NCBI GenBank assembly: GCA_020284085.1
Contig: JACEVL010000420.1
Coordinates: 1,667,001 to 1,731,000 of the forward strand
Reading direction: 5' to 3'
Length of the DNA: 64,000 nt
Origin: Aporrectodea caliginosa
Taxonomy: Eukaryota > Annelida > Clitellata > Crassiclitellata > Lumbricidae
Shown here: positions 22,201-34,870 of the stretch, in pieces
Layout: each line of letters begins with the position of its first letter
Position numbering within the stretch: position 1 is the stretch's first letter
Notes under the pieces: model-generated
The model's input: the letters and a program-made list of their open reading frames with translations, nothing else
Told to the model about the DNA's origin: nothing
Databases searched by the model: none
Position numbers and translations under genes: made by a program

Positions 22201-25200
22201 CAGAAATGACCTGAACTTCAAAGTGTTCCTAGAATATGAACAAGAGGTACGTTTCTGCTCATCTTAAATACAATTAAAAAATTTTAATGCTTAATTACAT
22301 TTGGTATTGCATTTAGGTGCATTTTGTATTTTTCTTTCTGCACACTCAGCTATGATGAGTACACGGACTGTACACTGTCGGTGGTGAGATTAGACAGCGA
22401 GGGAGAGGACTGGTCTCATATGTTCTCATATGCCGAGGCTAAGAAAATGAAGTTGCTAAGACTACATACCAATGGCTGCCTTCGGGGCTGACTTAAGGGA
22501 CTGCTAAGAAATGCATACATATATTCCTTCAGAGTGTTATTTAGAATATATGAGCCAGAGGTACATTTCTGCTTATCCTAAATGCAATTAGGATATTTTT
22601 ATTTATGGCATTTTTCTGTATATTTTGACAGTTAAGTATACGTGGAAAGAATAGTAAAGAGAAACTGTCTGGATTCTTCAAAACCATGACACAGAGCCTC
22701 GACGAAGTTCTCTTGGCCAACGTAAAGGATAAGGACGACTTTTTCGAGGGACAGAGGACATTCCTTGTTGAGTATCTGGTGCGAGTGAAGGAGGCCACGG
22801 CCAAAGCAGACGCCATGACTGCCAGTCACAAAAGTTTGTTGAAAAATAACCTAGTTCTTTTGGAAAATCTTATCGATCAGTTGTTTTCAGTTATAATTAT
22901 TATTCTTTAATTATTATTCAATTATATGAGCAGCTGAAATTTATTGCAAAATCTGTTGTAACCAGCATAAATGGATCTAAATAAATGAGTTTACAGTTCT
23001 GTAAAAATGTGATTGAAAGACATGTATGTTCCTCAGTGTATCCAGGTTTAACCCTTTACAGACCAGGGTGTGGTAAAAGCTACTGGGAAAATAACCGTCA
23101 TTGTCAAATAATTAAAGTAGGGTAATGTATGTTATGGTAGTCAATCATTTATTAAATTCCTCTTTTAGCATCTCCACCAGAGAAGAAATTGTTCAGAGAT
23201 TTCGGCTTCACCTGTGTGCCCCTATCAACAGTGTACTACTCTAGTTGAGTAGTACACTGACTGTGCCCTTTTTGGTGGGAGATCAGAGGCGGAGGGAATG
23301 GCTGGCCACCTCTGCCCTCATGCCAGGGATAAGGAAATGAAAATGTGGCTAATATTTCATACAGTTGAATGACTTTTCGGGATAGCTCAAGGGACTTCTG
23401 CTCTTCTAGTGCTCTTCTAGTGGCATTAGTCCTTAGAAAGGTGCTTAAAAGAGGGCATGCAGAAGAGAAGTACTGGTACTTAAAAGGGGCTATAAAATGT
23501 TACGTTTCAATATGTTACATTACATGTCCAGACATTACGCTGTCTTAATGTTGACCATTTGTTTCTGTTCAGATGTTGCCGAGAGTTACATCAAGATATC
23601 CACAACTCTGGGTCAAGCGGCAACAGCCGATGGTACAAAGCTGGCTACGTACGTACCATGTGCCAGTGTTCATCATTAGTCGCTTGTCAGTTATAGACAG
23701 TGGATCATTTGCTTTCATAGGGTTCGTTTGGGTTTGCTTTGCCTGCTTGTGAATGTCAGAAACCCTCCTAGAAAATGAATCGTGAGACAAGGTATTTGCT
23801 GTGCAGTCTTAGTCTAGTTGTTCAGTTTCGTAACTGAAACATTCACTTACTTTCTATTTTTCAATTAAATGTCACGTTTTTATTTTTATATAGCGACCAC
23901 ATGACCTCGACCCTGCTCATTTTTCAATGAGTTGATCGGGTGAGATCCTTTACCACCACTGCCCGTTTGAATGGGCTCCACTCCATTTTTAAGGTCCCCG
24001 TGTATGGACCAAGCTAGTCAAAGACCTAATCTCTTTTAAATAAGCCACCTTCAGGAAGACAACCGCGATCCGTACACGCTCTAACACAGGGGTGCAGTGC
24101 ACATGTTATTGAAACTTTGCTATGGTAAAATCAGGTCACCTCACGAGTTTGTAAGTTATTTTTGAAAAGTCTGTGTTTTTCGTATACATGTGTTTTTTTT
24201 AGCATAACCTTTTTGTCAATTGTGTTTGCTGATTTTAATTTTAGAGTGTTGAATAAAGCTTCAGAGACAATGGACAAAGCCAGAGTAAGTGGTTTGAAAA
24301 ATGAATGACAGTTTTTAAGAAAATATTGTGTGGAAGTTATATTTTTATTGCATGCCATTGTTATCATTTTTATTGTTTTCCTTTCCAAAGATGATTGGCA
24401 TAGTAATTAGTTACTGAATTTAGAGTAATTATTAAACTAGTGGATGACAATTTCTACCAATAATTGATTCTATTGTGACAAATTTGAAATGGAGTTGCTA
24501 CACCCTGATTTTTTGTGGTCTAAGTTGGGTCTTAGATGCTGGCTCGAAAACACTTGTATTACCATTGCCTTCTTACCTTTATTGTGAGCAGTTGTGTTAG
24601 GATTATCTTCTTACCTTCATTCCAAGCAGTTGTGTTACCGTCTTACCTTTATTGTAAGCAGTGGTGTTAGGATTAGTTCATTACCTTCATTGATATAGAG
24701 TGTTAGGTTGTTACTCTCTGGTGTTGTCATCTTTAGAAGTTGGAGGGTCGCGTTGCATCTGACGCGGATCTGAAACTCTCTGATACACTGAAGTACTACG
24801 TGCGAGACACGACTGCCGCCCAGAATCTCGTCTACCAAAGACTGCGACTTCTTGCCAACTTTGAAAATGCAACAAAGGCCGTGGACAAGGCACGTGCCAA
24901 GAATAAAGACGTCCAACAGGTCAGCATTGAGTCTATAATACAGGTGGTGGAACGGCTTAAAATTTGTTCCGTGCTATGTGACTGTGAGACAACTGCTTTG
25001 TTGAGTTGGATGCATTTGTGGTGTGTGGTGTGCCACACTTTCATGTATGAATGTATGTATGTATGTGCTTTATTGAACCACCTGCAAATGCACTGCTCAC
25101 AGTTGCTGTTCATAAACTTTGATTGTGACGTAACTTTGTAGCGGATATAAATGTAAATCTTAAGAAATTTTTCAGTGTCACACAAAAGCCGGGTCAGGGA

Positions 25201-28197
25201 GACCAGCTTATTCACTGGTGGCAAAAAGCTTTCTGTTTGTTTGAATCTGCATTCTGATTTCTTGACTCCAGTTATGTACACTTTTACACCAATCTGATAT
25301 GAGGAATATGGGTCATACAGTAGTCTAGTGGTTGGCGTGCTGGCTGTCAGTCGTAAGGTCGGGTCAATTCCCTGCCAGGGAGAAATTTGTTCCGAGATTT
25401 TGGCTTCTCTTGCACCCCAGCTACTCCTAGCCAACTCGACTATAATGAGTACAGTGGGAATGACAGTCAGTTTGAAGATTAGGTGGCATGGGAGGGAACT
25501 GGCCAGTCATACTTATATACTAACATTGCAAAGATAAATTAAGTTGCTTTGCTCTTCTTGGCAGATGATTTCAAATGCTTTGTTGTGTTAGGCCGAAGAC
25601 TTTCATCACGAGCTGGCCGAGAAGTTCAACCGAATGTCTGAAGTTGCGATGCAGGGTGTGTAAGAAACAACTAAATCCTGAGTTTTGTTACTGTCATTGT
25701 CAGGTTCTTCCATGGAGCCATATAAATAGCGAGATACGCATAGAATCGAGCATTTATATAGCGCTGTTATGATGCCTTCAGAGTTAAGAGTGATACACAT
25801 GAGACTGGAGAGGTTAGGAGCTCAACCACCATTCTCAATCGTCGAAGAACTTCAACGTGCTGTTTGAAATATGAACGAAATGTATTTTAACCCTTGCCTT
25901 AAATATTAATTTTGAATTTTTGCCGCTCCTTTGTTGGCCATAGTCATTTTCTTTGTTTCGATTTTCTGAAGTATATTTGGGCTGTATCAAAAGTATTTTA
26001 AGGCTGTAGTAAGTTTAAGTGGTGTTAGATAAGGTAAGTAAGTGTGTTTCTGATGAGTCTCTGGTATAGAGGTGCTCTATAAATCCGTGATTACATTGCA
26101 GCTACAACTTGTCTTACCTCCGACACCACCCTACCTGTGGTAGTGCCAGTCTCAAGCCTGGTGAAAGGAGGAGGGCAACGCTAATCATCTTTATTATGAC
26201 AGCGTCATTTAAAAGCAACTAAACAACTACATCGTGCTAACATCAGTGCTACTTCTTCTGCTGACCATACCAAGGTTGAACGACCTCGACTGCTGTAAAT
26301 CGACGTTTTACGATTTCTATTCAATTTTAGCTTTTCTGTTTTTACAGAACTGACAGATTTCAGAGTTAGAAGAATTGCGCACTTCAAGAAGAACCTGGTT
26401 GATTTGGCGGAACTTGAGCTGAAACACGCAAAGGTAAGTTTTAATGGCGTTGTAACATTCTGTGGAACGTTATCTGAGAAGTGGTTGGTAGGTCATGGGT
26501 TTCCTTTCAATGCAAAAATGATATTAAAAATATGTAGAATAAGTGTACACTATGCACATATTGGACTTGTTCATTCTGCCAACAAGGTGATAATATGCCA
26601 AAATATTTAGGTCTTGTTTATTATGCATGGATAAACATACATATATGTGACGCCAGGGGTCAAAACCCGTCGCTTGTCGCTTCCTAGATACTGAGCTAGA
26701 AGCTGAAATAGACGAGAGGGGTCAGAAATGTAGAATATTCTTCCATTCAGCAGTTGCCTGTGAATTTGCCATAATTTGTAAAGTAGTACTCCGATTTTAA
26801 TGCCGTTTCTTTTATTAATAGAGCCCGTTTGAGGACTTTTATTCGACGCACAATTGAAAGACGGGTTTGAAAATCGTAACTTTCGCCGTCCTTCACGGTG
26901 TGAAACTCACAAATGCACAGTAATGGAAATATAACGATAATAGTGGTTGATAACGGGTTTACGTAATACAACTTCTAACTACTTATTTATTGTTTTTCTT
27001 TATTGGTGACTTCGTATGAGTGTTGAGCTTCCCATATTTGGGACTTCGATGAGTTATTCGACCAGTGCTTCCCATTTCACACGCAAAATTGACTAATGTT
27101 TTGACACGTGAATTCGTAAATAATAGCAGTAAACTGTTTTTATTTGAATTTAGTGATTTCAGACACAAATCCAAACAATGATTTCGTTCACGATTCTGAG
27201 GGCCAGACGGCTCAATGTCAGTTATGTAACTCACAGCAAAAATTGCCAGCGGTGCAACAAGAAATGTGCATAGGCTATTCATCTCGGTCCAAGCATAAAC
27301 TTTTTGGTGACCCTACTTTGTCGCTCTTCAATTTTGTCTCCAAAGCAGCATCTACACTCTGCCAAATTTAGTTGCAGAGTAACTCTGAATATCTAATGAA
27401 AGAATCAAACGCACATAACTTGAGTTAGAAAAAAGATATTTTCATTCTGTAAAAAGTATTTTGAAGCAGATTGATTGTAGAATATGACTGAAAAAAAGGG
27501 CAAAACCGACATGTGACGGGTTTTGACCCCTGGCGTCACATATATGCATTTATATATGTTGTATTAGAAAACTTGGTCATTGAAGCATTCCACGTACGTC
27601 CCGTAATAAGATATCAAGGAAATTCTAGATTTACTGATTGTTTGAACACATGTAAGAGAAAGTTACAAAGGAGATAATTATTGAATAATAATGAAGAAAA
27701 TATATGGATATAAATGTGTAAAAATGCGATTACATAGACAGTTACCATTACAAGCAAATAAGCACTGGTATAATTATATTGACTTAATAAATTATTAGAC
27801 CGCAATGAAGATGAATCATCAGTTTTATGTCGAAAGTAATCTCGTTAACTAATTGTGAGAGGTCAGGTTTGTGCTTGTGGTTTTTAATACTGCACACACC
27901 AGTGGACAGATGTACAACACCAGAACCATGTTCTGCTTCTGTATTCCATGCATTGACTGTGTTCAGTGACCTCTAACCTCTGCCCTGACCTGTTTTCCTT
28001 TGCACTTGGTGCTACAGGCGGTCATTACATGCGTGGCATGTTCTCGTGTTTTGACATGCGATGTTCATTAAGTCGTGTAACCCTGGCATGTCATGACCCA
28101 ACCGATATGACCTTTAACCTGGGGCTTCTGGTGTCTGTTTCAGGCTCAGGTACAGTTGCTTCGCAGTTCAATCGCGGCCATCAAAGAAATGGAGTGA
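19249..28197 (+). CDS. SNX6: Sorting nexin of the SNX5/SNX6/SNX32 type (12 coding exons)
   Basis: Encodes a PX-BAR protein that, in this family, heterodimerises with SNX1/SNX2 to form tubules for endosome-to-Golgi retrieval (ESCPE-1/retromer-associated). Exons: 19249-19290, 20022-20132, 20806-20916, 21444-21565, 22123-22246, 22632-22833, 23573-23648, 24245-24284, 24737-24919, 25592-25655, 26348-26433, 28144-28197. All junctions are GT-AG and phases fit, giving 404 residues, the family's usual length. PX spans about residues 20-170. It begins with [19 protein letters not shown] and includes the SNX5/6-type proline-rich helical insert ([20 protein letters not shown]). BAR follows from about residue 175, ending AELELKHAK. 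The first exon starts after a TTTTTGTTATAG acceptor at 19243, so an upstream 5' UTR exon is expected. The exon 6 donor (GTTTGT) and exon 4 donor (GTAGGA) are weak. Vertebrates split this gene into SNX5, SNX6 and SNX32; the symbol is the closest choice, not a proven orthology. Confidence 0.95.
19505..20003 (+). repeat. Split CCATGCCAACCA minisatellite in intron 1
   Basis: Units such as GTCATGGCCACCATGCCAACC occur at about 19505-19545 and 19873-20003. The two parts are separated by about 320 bp of unrelated sequence beginning with an ATT run, which looks like a retroposed insertion in the array. The plus-strand Met/Thr/Val-rich frame over it is not regarded as coding. Confidence 0.7.
22345..22476 (+). 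mobile_element. SINE family S2, 3' part (intron 5)
   Basis: ATGAGTACACGGACTG, GAGGGAGAGGACTGG, ATATGCCGAGGCTAAG and AAAATGAAGTTGCTAA match the 3' portion of the full S2 copy at 56875-57105 read on its minus strand. Confidence 0.75.
23172..23345 (+). mobile_element. SINE family S2, partial (intron 6)
   Basis: CCACCAGAGAAGAAATTGTTC, a hairpin GTGTACTACT/AGTAGTACAC, then GGAGGGAATGGCTGGCCAC and AAGGAAATGAAAATGTGGCTAA follow the S2 order without its tRNA head. Confidence 0.6.
25310..25525 (+). mobile_element. SINE family S2, near full (intron 9)
   Basis: Begins with the tRNA-like head TAGTCTAGTGGTTGGCGTGC (A-box region) and GGTCGGGTCAATTCCC (B-box region). It continues with CTGCCAGGGAGAAATTTG, AATGAGTACAGTGGGAATGAC and GGCATGGGAGGGAACTGGCC. 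Confidence 0.8.
26110..26212 (-). repeat. Dispersed repeat, family C (intron 10)
   Basis: The reverse complement carries GATTAGCGTTGCCCTCCTCC, CAGGCTTGAGACTGGCACTACC, like 8330-8405 and 9640-9723. Confidence 0.65.
26647..27540. mobile_element. MITE with GTGACGCCAGGGGTCAAAAC ends (intron 11)
   Basis: The left end GTGACGCCAGGGGTCAAAAC plus CCGTC is repeated exactly inverted at the right end (about 27513-27540). ATATA-type flanks on both sides make the target duplication ambiguous (TA to TATA). The 890-bp interior has only short frames and no recognisable transposase. It occupies about half of the last intron of the sorting nexin gene. Confidence 0.85.
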
Positions 28198-29568
28198 CGA
28201 TTCCGGAGTGGAATTATGGAAATGGAGTAAGGAGTCGACTAAGGAGTTTATGGAAATGAGGGAGGAATTATTTCAGTTGCTACGTGAACAGTTCTGCTCA
28301 TTTTTTAAATCGTGAATGTAAGAGATCTGTAAGCGATTTCCAGTAAATAGTAAATGTTTACATCTGATTACTGTTGACCAGTAATTGTTTACAAGCGATT
28401 TGTAAATGATTTTTGCCGACTATTAAATTGTTACTGTAATGTGATTTGAAAATGAATGGTATTTGGCGACCATTAAATATTTAAAGGGTAATTTAAAATT
28501 GCTGCTGACAATCAGAAATATTTACTGGGATTAAGTAATTGATTAAGTAAATGTTTACTGAGCTGAATAACTGTTAACTGGGATCAGCAACGAAAGAACC
28601 TTGTAACCTGTAAGGATTTTAAGATGTACAGGTTGTAACTAAAAATTAAAAAACATTAGGTGATGAATAATTTTTAACTAGTAAAAAGATTTGCATGGAA
28701 TAGTTTATATTCAAAATTGATACAGTGTATGACTGAATTCTAATATTTGATTGGATTTCTTGTCATATTGTTAATTTGTGTTGGTGTGCATGAGAACCTG
28801 TGGACAAAAACTTACATAGGAAGGCTAGGGTTGACTTGATCACCAAAGCATACTGTAATAATTTTGTTGCTTTTGTAAAACAGTGATGTTTATTTTCTTC
28901 AAATTAATTGCAGGAAATTAGTTCATTGCAGGAAATTAGTTGTAGTCTTATTTACTCAGAATTGATATTTTATCTTAACTGGATGGTTTTTTGGTGGGTG
29001 GGTGTTTGTGTGCTGTAAGTAACACTTACCATGCACTGTTGGACTAAATCCCTTTGAATGTTGCTTAAAAGTGCTTTAGTTTATATCAGGATATGAAATC
29101 CTTTTTTGCGTCACGCATCACGTTCTTGTCTTTTCGAGCCATTTCTCTACAGTTTATGATATTTGTACCATGCTTGCCATTCCTGAGATGACCTATTCGT
29201 TTGACAGTTTCTGCTTTTTATTGTTTCTTATGCTTTTTTACTTAAGTTTGACTTTGAGCTAGGGGTTGTCATAGTTTTACTGTTTTTCATATGAAAACTG
29301 AGCCATAGGACTGCAGCCTTTGTTTAACTATGACTGGTTTTCTGCGTTTTACGTTACACCGCTTGACTGTGATGTGGAACAATCCGTTACATTACGCTGC
29401 AGTAAACTCTTGAGAGTAATGTCGACCAGAAAATAGATTTATTTTTGGATCTGTGTCATTCCATGTGCTTCTGCATGTCTCCATCTGTCTCATCGTGTGT
29501 CTGTGTATGTCTGCCTGATTCTGTCTGTCTGTCTGGTTTCTGTCGTTGTATGCATTGTCTGTTATGGC

Positions 29569-29611
<43 letters not shown>

Positions 29612-30779
29612 CCTTCTCAGTAATACTTCTCTCTGTATCTATGCTTATCTGTGTCTTAATGTGTTTTGTGTGTTTGCATCTGTCTCTCTGTATGTCTCTA
29701 AGTCTGTCTCTATGTCTGTCTCTGTCTATGCTTCTGTCTGTACAGCATCTGCTTATCCATCTGCCTGTGTGTATGCCTGGTTATCTCTGTATTTCTGTCT
29801 GTCTCTCTGTCTGTCCATCTGCCTGTGTGTGTATGCCTGGCTGTCTCTGTATATGTGTCAGTCTTTCTGTCTGTCTGTCTCAGAGTGCCTTAGAGCAAGA
29901 GCAGCATTTGTCTGTACATGAGTCCAGCAACTACTGTTGCATACATTTGAAGACAAACCCTGAATATTTTCGTGGACTAGGCTACTGTATGCACATACTT
30001 TAAAGCATAATAAATTAGTATATTTTATCTTTTAACCACCGTTGTGTTCAGTTGATATTGATGCTGCATTTCTATTCTCATTTTAATCACAGCTACATTT
30101 ATATAGCAATATAGCACCTGTTTAACAGATCCGCAGAAGTTCATTGACAGCCAGCAACTGTATGTTCGTGAAATACAGTAATGTAATTACAGTATATATT
30201 TATGTAGCTCCTATTTGAGTCGTCTGTGGAAATGATTGCTAGTCTCAAGTGCACCTGTGAGGGCAGGGTGAAAGGGTTTGAATTGACCATTCCCAGCACA
30301 CTGCCTATTAATGTCCCATATTAATTCTTTGTGTTTTCAAAGTGGTGATATATATAATCAATAAAAAAAGATTGATATATATACATATATATATTATTTG
30401 TAGGTGTGCGTGCGTATTAAAATACATCTCATTACTGAAATTCATAATTAAGTATAATTTATTAAATTTGTGTTAAATAACATCTCGCTACTGAATTCAA
30501 TAATGTAAGTAAATTACAGTCATTCTCTGATTCCCTGTGTGGCGTGCCCATATTCTGTATTCATATTGTCGCATGGGGCCCTTGTAAGCCCATTTAATGT
30601 TTATGGGCATTATGACAACTGTTTTTGACTGTATGCCAGAAAGCTTTTATTGGTTTTGCGATTTTCACCTGGCTGCATTTTGTATCGTATTGAGTTTGAG
30701 TCACATAACTGGTACAACATGGATTCTAACCGTAGCATCATCTAGCTCTTGATCAGGATCGAGGGACTGAGTTGGTTTT
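28198..30779 (+). other. 3' UTR/downstream of sorting nexin
   Basis: Downstream of the TGA the sequence is AT-rich, with candidate ATTAAA signals at about 28427 and 28474 and an AATAAA at about 30008. A TA run (about 29570-29600) and TCTG/CTGT low complexity (29455-29890) produce spurious Cys/Ser/Val/Leu frames. The true poly(A) site cannot be fixed from sequence alone. Confidence 0.5.
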
Positions 30780-31060
30780 GAAGCCCATTTAGCAATATGA
30801 GCATCATATGTTTTATCACATTCATATGTTCTAAATATGTATGGAATATTGTTATGTGGGCATGATATGTCTTAAGCCCATTTGGGAATATTGTCATATG
30901 GGATCCATATGTTCTAAATATGTAGAACATATGGAACCCATATGGAATATTGTTATGTGGGCATCATATATGTCTAACATAAGACCCACACATACGATAT
31001 TTGAAGCCTGTGTGGGAGTACTGTCATATGGGCTTTTTAGTCTTACACAGAATGCTGTTG
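30780..31060. repeat. Degenerate CATATGTTCTAAATATGT minisatellite
   Basis: Imperfect units containing GGAATATTGTTATGTGGGCA, CATATGTTCTAAATATGT and CCCATTTGGGAATATTGTCA repeat several times. Around 30906-30945 the units are inverted, giving a short palindrome centred on AAATATGTAGAACATAT. CCCATATTCCAATATGAGACC near 35780 is distantly similar. Confidence 0.7.
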
Positions 31061-31665
31061 TTGGCAATATAGGTTATCGTAAATGGGACACCTCTGTTAA
31101 AACAATCATGAGCATGGTGTTTAATATTTCAATTCAATAGTTTGTACCGAATATTGTAAAATGCTGCGTATTCCGTGTTGCCTTATGACTTGTTGCTTCA
31201 GTTTTATTTTCATTTTTTTCTAGCAATTGTACAAGCAAAAGAATGTAACATAGAGAATATTTTTTCTGGTGTAGGTAGGTCCAAGAGTGTCAGCACGGTT
31301 ATGAGATGGGGAATGCACAACTGACGGGTCTGGAAGGGGGTCAGGCAAGGAGTGGTTTGCTTTTGGTTCCGAAATTCTGATGATCAATTTTAGCCAGCCA
31401 TGGTTGCGTCTTGCCAAACTGTCTTAAAGCTTGCTCATCACTTGTTTTAGGCAGTGGTTGACTGAGTTGTTGTCTTTCCCATACCGTCCAATTTTGATGT
31501 AGAACGATTTACCGTTGTCCTTTTACCAGCGGAGCTCACAAGCTTTTGACCCATAAGGTAAAACCGAACAAAAGTGAACTTTTGGGTCAAGAGTCGGTGA
31601 CCCAAACAAGCCCCCGAAAACAGATGCTCATGGATGGGCCTATAAATATAACATATGCGTAATAA

Positions 31666-32120
31666 GGGGCCGTCCATAAATGACGTCACGCACCGGGGGG
31701 GGGTCGGAAATTTGTGATGATGTGTGACATGGGGGTGGGGGGGGTCTGAGTAGTGCGACGTCACACCAGGTCTGTGTTATTAAATTTAACAATTAACAAC
31801 AATTTAATTTTAAAAAATAACGGCACTAATTTTGAGGATTAAATTTTCATTATTTTTTAATTATTTTAATGTATACGGGCACCATTATTAATCATTTTCT
31901 AATTATTCAATTTGGTCACCGTTAGATTTTAAAATATTCATGCTTTTCGCTATTTGTTCCATGAAGGAGCACTTTGCTTCGCCATGAAATTGGTTTTAGG
32001 GGGGGTCAGAGCTTTGTGACGTCATTTTCAGAGGGGGTCTTACTTTTTGTGACGAAGTGTGACGAGGGGAGGGGGGTTAAAATCGGCCAAAATAGCGTGA
32101 CGTCATTTATGGACGGCCCC
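31666..32120 (+). mobile_element. Harbinger-like MITE, copy 2
   Basis: Ends GGGGCCGTCCATAAATGACG and its complement are 26-27 bp inverted repeats, flanked by TAA on both sides (31663-31665 and 32121-32123). This fits the 3-bp TWA target of PIF/Harbinger elements. The 455-bp interior matches copy 1 (4534-4995) in reverse orientation, has no ORF and contains long G runs. TGACGTCA palindromes lie at about 31679, 32017 and 32098. Confidence 0.9.
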
Positions 32121-32123
32121 TAA

Positions 32124-34589
32124 CTCTTAAATCATAAATGACATTAAATGTAATGATGTTAAATGTATTCTACTTCTGAATGGTGACATTGGTGTGTATT
32201 TTGTGAAAATCGACGTGTAAGTGAGGCCATTCAATTCAAATTGTTTGATAATACATAGACCTATGTAGCCTACGCTCGGTGTTATAGCTATGATAATTGT
32301 TATTGCTTGCCGTAATTATTAGTGTATTAAAAAATGAATGTTCCACAAACGTGGTGCAGACATCGACGCAGAGACGTGTTCCATATAAGAGGTCGTTGCA
32401 CAAACGTTGCGGACTTTTTCAGGTTTAACCCTTAAACGACGAGCGGAATTTTTATCACCTAGGGCCCGACGACGAGCGATTTTGCCGTCTAACGACCTAT
32501 AACGACCTATAGAGTAAACAATTGTGAACTTGTGATATCTCAGTCAGTTCTTGACCTACAGACATAATTTAAACATCATTCTTTAGCATTTTATCTTCTC
32601 TTCCCATCCATCCGTGCAGAGTTAGAAAACAATCATTTTTGGGGTACCCAAAGCTGCCCCAAAGTGTACCCCTCCCCATTTTGTTTACTTTTTTATGTTC
32701 AAGCCCCTGTATAAAAATATTTTTAGTGACAACATGTGTAATGTGAGCATAAGATATGTGCAGAAAGTAATGACAGACAAAACCCAAAAGAAATTTTGGA
32801 AAAGCGTTCATAAATGAAGGATTTATATTTTTTTAGTAATTAGACCTAGTCGTAAAAAGTGAAGGAAAAATACGAAAATACATTAAATACATCAGCAATA
32901 TTATACTTATCATATCTTGGTCAATTTGTGACATAAAGACATGATGTTAACATCACTCTTTTAAACTCTGGATCCTATCCTAAAATCTGTTTATTATAAT
33001 GATTAGGCCTACAACACGGTTTTCAGTGCGAAAAAACACTAAATTATTTAGGTTTAATAGTCCTTGACTATTTATTTATTTTAAAGTTAATTGTCATGTG
33101 TTTAATAGCTATTCTAGGCAAAAACATTTTCTTAAGTCATCTGGCGAATTTTTTAAATATATAAAGTAATTAAAAAAGCGAAAGTAAAAATAGCTTTCGG
33201 CACCTTCGCTAGTGCCCGTGCCCACAATGTAGAACTTTGATCCCCCTACTAAATTTCCTGCGGACGCCCATGTTAATTTAGGCTATCTCTACATTGCATT
33301 CGCTCCACTGCTCCTTAACTTCAAATCCAGGATCCGCCATGTATTGATCGGTATTATTAGCGTACGCGGATTTGATGTGAAATTTTGGAGATTTACATTC
33401 ATCCCCAATAACGCGTATTCTGCTCGAGGACACTGCGGCATCTCGACGTACGCGCGTAGCGCAGGGTTGGGGTTGGGGGCGCTCGTGTTTTGCGGGCGTC
33501 GCTAGCTGTAGCCTATTATATAGTCCGCAGGCAATACGTGAGTTGCGCATGCGTGGGCCAACGTCGGTCTGTCTCGGGATTTGGCGGTACGTCGTCGTCG
33601 GCGAAGGTTTAATTGAATGAATTAAAGAAACACGTCAAATTACGTCCTTACAGGCATTTAATGATTACCGAGCGTCCGGTAATATCGATCTGTCGATCGA
33701 CCGTTCGCCTGAAATGACGGGGATTAACAGACATGCACTGGAGTCATTTCCCCTCGTCGGTTGTGACAATCTTGTCTCGCCCATATGATCCGTCCGTCTG
33801 TCTGTCTCTGTCTGTCTGTGCGTATTCAACGTATCCTAACGATATACTGCCTATGATGACTGTCATTTAATTCTACAGTAGGCTATATCCCTGTTTCTCG
33901 CTTCGTACCTCTCTGTGCCTTTAAGTAGGTCTATACTCTCCTATCTTCCCTTTCACTACCTCTCGATCCTTCCCCTCTCCCTCGCCTCTAATTTCTCCCA
34001 TGCTCTACCTCTCCTGTCCCTCTCTGCCTGTGCCTGGCTCTCCTGCTGCCCCTCCGGTGACCCCTGCTTCTCCGTTATCTTCTCTCTCTCTCCTCCCTCG
34101 CCATTCTTTTTATTCACCATCGGCTGTTTTCGTGTGACCCTTGCAAATCCTCTCCGCCGCGACTGATCCTCTGTCTTTCGGCAGTGCGTTCCTGCCTGCC
34201 TTCTTTCCATCATTCCCATCCACCACGCTTAAGTCGACAATTATACTCGGTTCTCATCAGGGCGTTATTGCTTGTTTGTACATCCTCACTAATACCCACG
34301 AAGTTCTTCTACGCGTTAGACTTCTATGCGCAACGTCATCATCTCGGCCGCCGACGCCATATTGTCTTTCTCGCAACGATGGCGTCTTTTTTATTTCTTC
34401 GTATCATTTGCGTCTTTCGTCACGTACGCTTAATGCATTTACTGCCGGAAAGAGTGGTAAAAGGTGGCCTCGGGGTCGCCTTCGCCTGTTTTATAAGTGG
34501 AATTCTGGTGAATGTATTAACGAGATAATTATTCCACGGACTCTTTTGGCGAGGGCTATCGGGAAAAGACTCCCGAAGATGAACATTAT
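32124..34589. other. Intergenic; CpG-rich patch near 33.4-33.6 kb
   Basis: No gene is supported. The patch at about 33410-33610 is CpG-dense and contains TTGCGCATGCGTGGG, an NRF1-like motif, so it could be a promoter. I cannot link it to an exon. C/T-rich low complexity follows at 33780-34110. Confidence 0.45.
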
Positions 34590-34870
34590 ATCACTTATCG
34601 TAAAATCGTTGCATTGGCCGCCCACAGAAATGCGAATAACTTTCCAGACTGGGCTAATTGTATACAAGACTACGTTTCAGCTGACCATCAGTATCTTCAG
34701 TCTATACTGACTACCAAGAATTTCTCTACTCGACCAGGTTCTTCTAATATCTTCGATCTGGTTAGGATTATGTTTAGCCTTAGATCGCGACGTTTGTGGC
34801 AACGTTTTGAGACTAGACCTAAATGTGCATGATCGGCTGGCTACTCCTCGATCCTACTCACGGTTGCGTG
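34590..34870 (+). mobile_element. Decayed LINE reverse transcriptase C-terminal fragment
   Basis: A frame reading VKSLHWPPTEMRITFQTGLI followed by VYKTTFQ resembles the LHWLP block of CR1/L2-group ORF2, then continues in other frames. The upstream part of the 189-codon frame (34141-34710) is not recognised. Confidence 0.5.

Noticed and set aside
29445..30003. Cys/Ser/Val-rich plus-strand frames of 158 and 168 codons
   Set aside because: Translation of TCTG repeats downstream of the sorting nexin gene.
34141..34710. 189-codon plus-strand ORF as a gene
   Set aside because: Its C-terminal part is a decayed LINE LHWLP block and the rest has no recognisable features.
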